From: Sphingobacterium phlebotomi
Lineage (GTDB): Bacteria; Bacteroidota; Bacteroidia; Sphingobacteriales; Sphingobacteriaceae
NCBI RefSeq assembly: GCF_008180195.1
Contig: NZ_VTAV01000019.1
Location: 1 to 64,000, forward strand
DNA length: 64,000 bases
Reading direction: 5' to 3'
A model generated the notes under the pieces. The model was given only the letters and a program-made list of their open reading frames with translations. It was not told where the DNA came from and ran no database searches. Of the stretch, positions 36,501 through 42,636 are shown one piece after another. Position numbers and translations under genes: made by a program. Position 1 is the stretch's first letter. Each line of letters opens with the position of its first letter.

Positions 36501-37026
36501 GTGGAAGACGCTGCCAATTACGGATATAGACAGACACTCCACCCAGCGGTTTACCTAAAACATCCAGCACCTGTCCATTGACGACCCTATGCTGTGCTGT
36601 CTGGTCACCTCTTTCAAAAGACATATGTTTCTCAAAAAGTACGATGCTTGTTCCACGTTGGCTATAGCCCAGGGATTTCCCCTGCAGCAGTAGATCTAAA
36701 GTTTCTGCAATCGTACGCTTCTGGGCAGGTAAGATGGGTGCACCATATCTATCCACAATTTCACTCGGGTAGAAAATGCTCATGCCCGTTTCCACTTCCA
36801 ATTGTTGTAACGCAGCTTTTAAGGTAGTTGTGCGAATACCTAACTCAACTGTGTTCGTATGGATGTTCTGCCCCAAAATGGAATTAGAGGCTAAAAGATT
36901 GATTGTTAAGGTCAGCAGAACGCCACAGATTAAATTGACCCTCATAAGAAAAAGAAAGTTAAATCGCTTATGCAAGCTCGGAAAACGACACGGTTCTCTA
37001 CTTGCAAAAAACAAGATTTTTTGCAT
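33514..37026 (-). CDS. SusC-like TonB-dependent receptor with STN signalling domain
   Basis: This 1170-residue outer-membrane transporter has a signal peptide, an STN (secretin/TonB N-terminal) domain (about 60-130), a carboxypeptidase-like domain (about 145-225), a plug (about 240-370, with R-A-A-N-G-V-V-V-I-E-T) and a 22-strand barrel. The STN domain is the contact point for the FecR anti-sigma factor, which is encoded just upstream with an ECF sigma factor. Substrate binding should therefore switch on the operon. A second Met at codon 28 (36945) is an alternative start that gives a more usual signal peptide. Confidence 0.93.
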   Translation of the reverse strand: MQKILFFASREPCRFPSLHKRFNFLFLMRVNLICGVLLTLTINLLASNSILGQNIHTNTVELGIRTTTLKAALQQLEVETGMSIFYPSEIVDRYGAPILPAQKRTIAETLDLLLQGKSLGYSQRGTSIVLFEKHMSFERGDQTAQHRVVNGQVLDVLGKPLGGVSVYIRNWQRLPQELRNVSSTATDENGIWSLPVPSDTTFLVFSFIGYEKQEIRVGNRSSLAVMLEPDQAMLIEDVVVTGLFERPKEVYTGAVRSFNQEELQQVAGNNVLTALKSLDPSFQMPENINLGSNPNALPEVTLRGGNSLVDPGGATTSPFNYETAPNTPLFILDGFEVSLTRINDLDLTRIKSVDLLKDATATAIYGSRAANGVVVIETIRPEAGDLRVTYTGNMSLESVDLKDYNLLNAREKLNIEEQTGVYLFWGDTRTEQRLEHYYNHRLAEIQRGVNTDWTTLPLQVGVGHKHNLYIEGGDDVILYGIGGTYLNTEGVMKGSNRQNILGNAYLSYRKNGLNVRNEITITSNVGNNSPYGTFQQYTRLNPYWTPYNDDGSLKYFLETVYDGEGNRLTNFDNYDNLDGNTTDPTVRPTNPLYNADLGVKDQTRYTNLMNNTALQWQVNPWLRLTGSVALQFQWDESDRFLPAQHTSFANTPTFEKGSYDKGHGKRINYDVNLGANFNKAIDKHLLFGTLGFNAQQVRSYTNLYTVIGFPNARLDDITQGLGFRDDSRVTGEENFTRLLGGFANASYAYDNRFLADMSFRLDGSSQFGANNRIAPFWSLGAGWNVHNEPWLKDTDWLDMFRLRYSFGYTGSQNFSSYLARTTSRFYNGSDYRGMIGSYLLGFGNDDLSWQKTQKNNFGFDINIFNRLNIVGNYYIETTQGSIGDVNTAPSSGFTSYSENIGDMRTKGYELYVRYNIMNSPGNRNNWSVFANLFHVDNEITKLSSTLEALNARADTTFSSIPITRYAVGQSTNAIWAVRSRGIDPATGYEIFEKQDGTLTNIYHPRDQVIIANGRPKLEGTFGTNFEYKGIGANVFLRFRIGGYAYNQTLVDRVENAEVNMYNVDRRVAEERWMQPGDITFFKGLIDYSGRTITTPTRSSSRFVQRNDLLSLESISVYYRFSDALNKRLSLSNTRVTLFSNELYQWSAIQRERGLDYPFSRTFTLQVSTSF

Positions 37027-37071
37027 TATTTGTATTGGGTTAAAAGTTTTAACAAAAATTTTAAAAACCTA

Positions 37072-37107
37072 AGCTCCCTGTTTGTGCTTCCTACGGCGGC
37101 AGGGGCT
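37072..37107 (-). terminator. Weak hairpin between fecR and susC genes
   Basis: Arms AGCTCCCTG (37072-37080) and CAGGGGCT (37100-37107) can pair with one bulge, inside the 188-bp gap between the FecR and SusC genes. The sequence past it on the minus strand is T-rich. It may uncouple regulator and receptor transcription, but the pairing is imperfect. Confidence 0.3.
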
Positions 37108-37214
37108 TTTTTCTTTATCTTATCGTACTACGGGTCGTCATACTTGTTTATCTTCATTTGTCATTAAGTTAGTGAAAGGATTAGTGTATATGTTGTTATA
37201 TTGTTTGTTTTCTC

Positions 37215-38180
37215 CTAACAGCCCTTCCCGTCTATTTCTACTACCTTTCCATTTCGGTGAAATGTAGCACCGCGCGTGGTACACAGAAAATCCAACACTT
37301 CTTCTAGTGTTTCTAGTCCGCTGAATTTCCCACTGATAGGGCAGTCTGCCAAATCGGGATTATTGAAACGAATCTCCACATCATATCGGCGTTCCAGTCT
37401 CGAGGTTAGTTCACCGAAAGCCTGCGCATCAAAACGCATGTCTTCCCCTGTCCAATCAAATGTGTTCTCCACTGTTGCCAATACCTCCTGTTTAGGAATT
37501 TCAATCGTCGTGCGCACTTCTATCTGCTCGTTTGCAGTCAGTTCAGCCATGACCTTTTCTTCACGTTCCACCCGTACTTTCCCACGCTGTACCATTACCT
37601 TCACCTCTTCTTTTCCATCAGCTGCTTTTATCGTAAAGGCTGTCCCCAAGACGACGGTTTTTACTTTTCCGGTATGTATAATAAAAGGTTGATTTTCCTT
37701 TCTATAAATATCAAAATAGGCTTCACCTACCAAGGAAACCTCTCGGGTCGCTCCCTTAAAATCCGTTGTGTACTCCAATCTGCTACCGGGTCGAAGAACA
37801 ACACGGGAGCTATCTGGCAACAATACAAATCGGTTTTCCGATTGTTCTTTTGGTGATGTTGCTATCAATGCTTCCTCTCCCTTATCATTCATTTTCCAAA
37901 AGCTTATTCCCAAAACTGCCAAACATATTGCTGCTACGGCGGTATACAACCAAAGGCGTTTCCCCGTTTTTCGGTTCGCCACATTTTCATCCAGCTCCAC
38001 CCATATTTTACTCTGGATACGATTATGCACAAGCTCCTCTTCATATGGGTCATCCGTTTCCCAAAACACATCTCGATCGGCATCCTGTCTATACCATTTC
38101 AAAAGACGCTCACGTTCTGCTGTACTTGCCGTTCCCTGCAAGTATTTACGAATTAAATGATATAGTTCATTATTCTCCAT
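37215..38180 (-). CDS. FecR family anti-sigma factor
   Basis: This 321-residue inner-membrane regulator has a cytoplasmic N-terminal sigma-binding region (about 1-70), one transmembrane helix (about 75-93), the periplasmic FecR domain (about 110-215, with L-P-D-S-S-R-V-V-L and G-E-A-Y-F-D-I) and a C-terminal DUF4974 domain that talks to the STN domain of the receptor. It holds the ECF sigma factor inactive until the SusC-like receptor is loaded. It lies 85 bp after the sigma gene. Confidence 0.92.
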   Translation of the reverse strand: MENNELYHLIRKYLQGTASTAERERLLKWYRQDADRDVFWETDDPYEEELVHNRIQSKIWVELDENVANRKTGKRLWLYTAVAAICLAVLGISFWKMNDKGEEALIATSPKEQSENRFVLLPDSSRVVLRPGSRLEYTTDFKGATREVSLVGEAYFDIYRKENQPFIIHTGKVKTVVLGTAFTIKAADGKEEVKVMVQRGKVRVEREEKVMAELTANEQIEVRTTIEIPKQEVLATVENTFDWTGEDMRFDAQAFGELTSRLERRYDVEIRFNNPDLADCPISGKFSGLETLEEVLDFLCTTRGATFHRNGKVVEIDGKGC

Positions 38181-38265
38181 AAATCCGGTTGTTATATAAA
38201 GAGTACCATATGAGATAGGGTATCCCTACATGAAAAAGTAGTTTTTTTTAAAAAAAAGAAAGAAA

Positions 38266-38838
38266 TTAAAGAAAAAGAAACAAAAACAAGCTAAAACCCA
38301 CTCTCCGAAGATTAATACGAAGCATTTTCAATGCCCTAGTGATGTTTGCTTCTACTGCTTTTTCAGAAATATGTAGTTCTTCTGCGATTTCCTGATGAGA
38401 TTTCTGCTCTTTTCGGCTCAACTGAAACACTAGCTTACATCTTTCTGGTAATTTTTCCACGATACCATCAACATACTCTTGTAAAAAACGTGCATCGATC
38501 ACCTCTTCGTCTAGTTGATGATCATCTTTTGGCAAAACAGCATCTCGAATCATCTCTTGCCTGCGCGTGCGATCCAACATTTTAAAGGTAGAGAACTTGA
38601 CTGCCGTAGCTAGATAACTAGATAAATGTTCTATTTCAAGTTTACTGCGGCGTTGCCAAAGGGAAATAAAGACATCTTGTACGATCTCCTCTGCCATTTC
38701 CTTATTCTTTGTGTGCTGAAACGAAATGGCTAATAATTTTTTCCAATAGTGTTCATATACTTGTGCAAAGGCTTCCTTATCTCCATTTTTGATGGCAGCT
38801 ATATATTGCTTATCAAAATCATCTAACAGCACCTTCAT
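38266..38838 (-). CDS. ECF RNA polymerase sigma factor
   Basis: This 190-residue sigma-70 family protein has region 2 (about 15-80: F-A-Q-V-Y-E-H-Y-W-K, A-E-E-I-V-Q-D-V-F-I-S-L-W) and region 4 (about 120-180: L-P-E-R-C-K-L-V-F-Q-L-S, S-H-Q-E-I-A-E-E-L-H-I-S-E-K-A-V-E). It belongs to the Bacteroidota group paired with FecR and SusC proteins and should direct transcription of the downstream minus-strand operon. It is the first gene of that operon. Confidence 0.93.
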   Translation of the reverse strand: MKVLLDDFDKQYIAAIKNGDKEAFAQVYEHYWKKLLAISFQHTKNKEMAEEIVQDVFISLWQRRSKLEIEHLSSYLATAVKFSTFKMLDRTRRQEMIRDAVLPKDDHQLDEEVIDARFLQEYVDGIVEKLPERCKLVFQLSRKEQKSHQEIAEELHISEKAVEANITRALKMLRINLRRVGFSLFLFLFL

Positions 38839-38924
38839 ATCTATGCCTCTTTCTTATTTTTGCTAAAAAATCCACTAGCGATTGGCATACTAGGGGTTTA
38901 ATACATACGCTAATCGACGGGAGA

Positions 38925-38932
38925 CAAATATA
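38925..38932 (-). promoter_or_regulatory. Candidate -7 promoter box (TATATTTG) for the ECF sigma gene
   Basis: The minus strand reads TATATTTG, a full match to TAnnTTTG, 86 nt ahead of the sigma-factor start codon. A TTGG lies about 23 nt upstream as a poor -33. The leader of about 80 nt could form a hairpin from CGATTGGC and GCTAATCG (one mismatch). Confidence 0.4.
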
Positions 38933-39054
38933 AACATTAAAAAAACAAAAGTCTACCAATACTATAGATTATTTATGTTAGTTCAAGTAACAACTAAAAA
39001 TAGAAAATGAAAACAATATTTCAAAAAACAATAGAAGTACGCGTTATAAGTGAA

Positions 39055-39087
39055 TAAATAAAAAAGAGCAATCTCTCGACTGCCCTC
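39055..39087 (-). terminator. Intrinsic terminator after dsbD
   Basis: On the minus strand a 6-bp stem (AGGGCA with TGCTCT, one G-U pair; plus-strand positions 39065-39070 and 39081-39086) is followed by a run of T. It lies about 40 bp past the stop codon of the DsbD gene and closes the cysteine-synthase-like/dsbD unit. Confidence 0.6.
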
Positions 39088-39124
39088 TTAACTAACTAAA
39101 CAAAACTATAAAATCGTATTATCA

Positions 39125-40849
39125 TCACAAATTACCTTTAAATACGGAAATACCTTTCTGCAAATAAGCCGCATAGCTGTTTACGTCATAATTTGCGCCG
39201 CTTGGCGGTATAAGCACATTACCGTCGGTATCTACAATCACGTATAGCGGTTGTGAGTTACTATTGAACGAAGCAGCCTGAAAATCGCTGTTCTTCTTAC
39301 CGATAGTGTTGATTTTCTTTCCCGAGTATTCCGATACGTACTGCTCATCGGCTACCAGTTCCGTCCTGTCATCCACGAACAGTTCTACCATCACGAACTC
39401 TTCTCGAAGCAGCGAAGCCACCTTTGGATCGGTCCATACATTGGCCTCCATCTTACGACAGTTCACACAGTTCCAACCTGTGAAATCAATCAGTACTGGT
39501 TTATTAAGTTCTTTGGCAGCAACAAGTCCTTCCTCATAATCATAATATGGGTCGAAACCTTTTGGCGTACCGCGCTCATGAAAGATCTCATAGTATTTCT
39601 TTTGCTTGCCTGTGGCAGTGGAACTTGTAGCGACTGGTGTTCCAAAACCTACTGTAGACAAATCAAAGTCCTGTGTTGCCGATGGTGGCAGAAATGCCGA
39701 TATCGACTTCAGCGGTGCGCCCCACATACCGGGTACCATATATACCACAAAGGCGAATACGATGACCGACAGGATGGTACGTGGAACAGAAAGATGAGCC
39801 ACCGGACTATCGTGCGCAAAGCGTATCTTACCGATCAGGTATAGCCCCATGAGCCCAAAGATCACTATCCAAAGCGCCAGAAACACTTCCCTATCCAACC
39901 AGTTCCAGTGGTAGGCAAGGTCTACGTTTGAAAGAAACTTGAGGGCCAATGCAAGCTCCAGAAAGCCCAGTACCACTTTGACACTGTTAAGCCAGCCACC
40001 CGACTTGGGCAAGGATTTCAGCATGGAAGGGAAGAAAGCAAAGAGTACGAAGGGTATCGCCAGCGCGATAGAGAAGCCAAGCATACCGATGGCAGGTCCC
40101 AGCCGCTCACCTTTGGAGGCTGCTTCTACCAGCAGTGTACCAATAATCGGGCCGGTACAGGAGAAAGACACTAAGGCCAGGCTGAAGGCCATAAAAAACA
40201 GACCTAATAACCCACCTCTATCTGATTGGGCATCTATCTTATTCACAAAGGAGCTTGGTAGGGTAAGCTCGAAGGCTCCTAAGAAAGAGGCAGCGAACAC
40301 GACCAGTATCAGAAAGAATAGAAAGTTGAATACACCATTCGTGGACAGGGCATTCAGTGCATCAGAGCCAAATGTTATGGTAATGAGCATACCGAGGGCA
40401 ACGTAGATGACGATGATGAACAGACCATATAGGAATGCCTGTGATACACCTTTGGCACGGGAACCTCCTTTCTTGGTGAAGAAACTGACGGTAAGTGGCA
40501 CCATTGGGAAAATGCAGGGCATAATGAAGGCTGCGAATCCGCCGAGTAACCCTGCAATGAAGATCCCCCAGAGAGACTGTCCCCCCTCGGCGCTCGCGTC
40601 TACCGACTGCACAGGGGAGTCAATTGCTAGGGTTGCCGCTGTGTCACTCCCTGATGTTCCTTCCTCGAAGATCAGATCTTCCGGTATTTCCAACAGGGTA
40701 TCGCTTCCAGTAGAAGCCGATTCATCATCTGCCTGACTCTCTTTAAATTCGATCCCATCGGGTGAAATCAGCGTGTCTGCTTCTTGCCCGAATATGATTA
40801 AGGGAATCATCAAGACTAAACTTATAAGAAATTTACGTATGCTGTTCAT
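39125..40849 (-). CDS. dsbD: Thiol:disulfide interchange protein DsbD lacking the N-terminal alpha domain
   Basis: This 574-residue inner-membrane protein carries electrons from cytoplasmic thioredoxin to the periplasm. It has a signal peptide, a low-complexity acidic linker (about 22-90), the eight-helix DsbD/CcdA core with the redox cysteines Cys112 (M-P-C-I-F-P-M) and Cys231 (S-F-S-C-T-G-P), and a C-terminal thioredoxin domain with W-N-C-V-N-C (Cys461, Cys464). The N-terminal alpha domain of E. coli DsbD is replaced by the linker; a separate gene for it is at 45615-46061. It is 23 bp behind the cysteine-synthase-like gene. Confidence 0.93.
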   Translation of the reverse strand: MNSIRKFLISLVLMIPLIIFGQEADTLISPDGIEFKESQADDESASTGSDTLLEIPEDLIFEEGTSGSDTAATLAIDSPVQSVDASAEGGQSLWGIFIAGLLGGFAAFIMPCIFPMVPLTVSFFTKKGGSRAKGVSQAFLYGLFIIVIYVALGMLITITFGSDALNALSTNGVFNFLFFLILVVFAASFLGAFELTLPSSFVNKIDAQSDRGGLLGLFFMAFSLALVSFSCTGPIIGTLLVEAASKGERLGPAIGMLGFSIALAIPFVLFAFFPSMLKSLPKSGGWLNSVKVVLGFLELALALKFLSNVDLAYHWNWLDREVFLALWIVIFGLMGLYLIGKIRFAHDSPVAHLSVPRTILSVIVFAFVVYMVPGMWGAPLKSISAFLPPSATQDFDLSTVGFGTPVATSSTATGKQKKYYEIFHERGTPKGFDPYYDYEEGLVAAKELNKPVLIDFTGWNCVNCRKMEANVWTDPKVASLLREEFVMVELFVDDRTELVADEQYVSEYSGKKINTIGKKNSDFQAASFNSNSQPLYVIVDTDGNVLIPPSGANYDVNSYAAYLQKGISVFKGNL

Positions 40850-40872
40850 ACACTTTGGTTTTTTTGAAAAAG

Positions 40873-41958
40873 TTATGAAAGTGGAGCAGATATTGGAAGT
40901 GATATAAGAGGCTGCATTAGACGACTAATGGGATGGAATCCATCAAACGCCACGTCTGTCGTGATAAATCCATCCTGAACAGGCTCTTCTTTAACCAAAT
41001 CTGTACTTAAATATTTTTTATTGTCATCACACAGGAGCGTTACAACCGTTGCATCGGGTCCCAGCTGTTCTTTCAATTTAATTGCGCCTATCACGTTTGC
41101 TCCGGACGATATACCCACTGCGAGCCCCAACTGTTTTGCCAGTTTTTGCGCCATGAGAATAGAATCACCGTCAGAAGCTTGAATGACTTCGTCTAATTGA
41201 TCAAGTTTAACAATAGCAGGAATAAATTCATCTGAAATCCCTTGTATACGGTGTGATCCTACTTTATATCCTGTCGTTAAGGTAGGGCTTTCTGCAGGCT
41301 CTAACGGATGTACCTTCACAACAGGGTTTATTTGGCGTAGATAATTTCCAACCCCCATTACCGTACCACCTGTTCCCACGCCTGCCACAAATGCATCTGC
41401 TGTTTTCCCAATCGATTCTAGTTGCGATGCAATTTCCCGTCCGGTAGTCAACTCGTGCGCTTCAGCGTTATACTGATTTTCAAACTGACGCGGAAGAAAT
41501 ACACCACCTTTTGCAGCCAATTCCTCACTCAAACGGATACTACCAAGAAAACCTCCCTCCTCTTTACTGACCAGTTGTATGTCTGCCCCCATACTCTTGA
41601 TAATATCGATACGCTCTTTACTAAGCCAATTGGGCATAATAATCTTAACCTGATGTCCCAATGCTTTGCCAATAGCAGAGAATGCTATTCCGGTGTTTCC
41701 ACTTGTAGCTTCGACAATCATATCATCCGGGCGTATCGCACAGTTCATATAGGCTTTATACAAAATGTACAAAGCCATCCTATCTTTGATACTACCTGTT
41801 AAATTGTAATTTTCACACTTCACGTAAATCGTTCCCGGCCTTCCTTGGTAAACATATTGTAATGCTAGCATCGGCGTATTACCTACCAAACACCATAAGT
41901 GTTTAAATTTACTATCCAGCTTTGGAGACAGACATTCGCTGATTATCTCTTCCATCAT
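40873..41958 (-). CDS. PLP-dependent cysteine synthase-like protein
   Basis: This 361-residue fold-type II PLP enzyme has Lys58 as cofactor lysine (T-G-S-I-K-D-R), the substrate loop E-A-T-S-G-N-T-G (residues 83-90) and the phosphate-binding G-T-G-G-T (194-198). It is close to cysteine synthase / cystathionine beta-synthase catalytic domains, with about 35 extra C-terminal residues. It could make cysteine from O-acetylserine, or a related beta-replacement product. It is probably co-transcribed with dsbD and is divergent from an Lrp-type regulator. Confidence 0.85.
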   Translation of the reverse strand: MMEEIISECLSPKLDSKFKHLWCLVGNTPMLALQYVYQGRPGTIYVKCENYNLTGSIKDRMALYILYKAYMNCAIRPDDMIVEATSGNTGIAFSAIGKALGHQVKIIMPNWLSKERIDIIKSMGADIQLVSKEEGGFLGSIRLSEELAAKGGVFLPRQFENQYNAEAHELTTGREIASQLESIGKTADAFVAGVGTGGTVMGVGNYLRQINPVVKVHPLEPAESPTLTTGYKVGSHRIQGISDEFIPAIVKLDQLDEVIQASDGDSILMAQKLAKQLGLAVGISSGANVIGAIKLKEQLGPDATVVTLLCDDNKKYLSTDLVKEEPVQDGFITTDVAFDGFHPISRLMQPLISLPISAPLS

Positions 41959-42034
41959 ATTTAAATAATTATTTTACAAAATTTGCATTAAACAAAATAA
42001 TATTCAATACTTACTACAAAAATTCGAAAATATA

Positions 42035-42069
42035 ATTGAAAAATAGAATTAAACAATAATTATTTCAAT
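42035..42069. promoter_or_regulatory. Candidate Lrp/AsnC operator
   Basis: An AT-rich inverted repeat with outer arms ATTGAAA (42035-42041) and TTTCAAT (42063-42069) lies between the divergent cysteine-synthase-like gene and the Lrp regulator, just upstream of the regulator's -7 box. Lrp-type proteins often bind AT-rich imperfect palindromes in such spacers. Confidence 0.4.
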
Positions 42070-42075
42070 TTTTCA

Positions 42076-42083
42076 TATCTTTG
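42076..42083 (+). promoter_or_regulatory. Candidate -7 promoter box (TATCTTTG) for the Lrp gene
   Basis: TATCTTTG matches TAnnTTTG exactly and sits 27 nt before the ATG at 42110. The operator-like repeat at 42035-42069 covers the expected -33 region, which fits autoregulation. Confidence 0.5.
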
Positions 42084-42109
42084 AACGATTAAATCAAGAA
42101 AAACATACC

Positions 42110-42568
42110 ATGGAACTTGACAATGTGGACATGAAGCTTTTGCGTCTCTTGCAAACAGACGCCTCACTCAGCAACAAAGAGTTATCCTATCATCTAAACA
42201 AATCGATTGCAGCGGTTCACGAACGCGTGAAAAAACTAAAAGCTAACGGATACATAAAACGTACGGTAGCTATATTGGACCGTTCAAAAGTAGGGATCGA
42301 CCTCATTTCCTTTTCCCAAGTATTTTTGAAGGCACATACTGCCGAGGTACTAAACGAATTTGAAAGGGAGGTTGCAAAATTTCCGGAAGTAATGGAGTGT
42401 TACCAGATGGCTGGTTCGTATGATTTTATGCTACGTATTGCGACCAGAGATATGCAAGCATACCATCAGTTCTTACGGTATAAACTGGCGGTATTACCGC
42501 ATGTCAATACGGTGCAAACCTATTTTGTGTTGTCTGAAACGAAAAGCGAAACAGCTTATCCGATATAA
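42110..42568 (+). CDS. Lrp/AsnC family transcriptional regulator
   Basis: This 152-residue protein has an N-terminal winged helix-turn-helix (D-M-K-L-L-R-L-L-Q-T-D-A, then L-S-Y-H-L-N-K-S-I-A-A-V-H-E-R-V-K-K-L) and a C-terminal RAM/ACT-like domain (about 68-150) that binds amino acids and forms octamers. It is divergent from the cysteine-synthase-like gene, so it probably controls that gene and dsbD in response to an amino acid, perhaps cysteine; this is inference. It ends at a strong terminator. Confidence 0.95.
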   Translation: MELDNVDMKLLRLLQTDASLSNKELSYHLNKSIAAVHERVKKLKANGYIKRTVAILDRSKVGIDLISFSQVFLKAHTAEVLNEFEREVAKFPEVMECYQMAGSYDFMLRIATRDMQAYHQFLRYKLAVLPHVNTVQTYFVLSETKSETAYPI

Positions 42569-42580
42569 ATCAAATCATAA

Positions 42581-42616
42581 AAGAAGGCGCCCTTCTATTA
42601 AAGACGCCTTCTTTTG
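42581..42616. terminator. Bidirectional intrinsic terminator
   Basis: A 9-bp perfect stem (AAGAAGGCG, 42581-42589, with 42605-42613) has a T-run on the right and A-rich sequence on the left. It serves the Lrp gene on the plus strand and the M16 peptidase gene on the minus strand. Confidence 0.85.
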
Positions 42617-42636
42617 TTGACCCATGAGGGACGATC

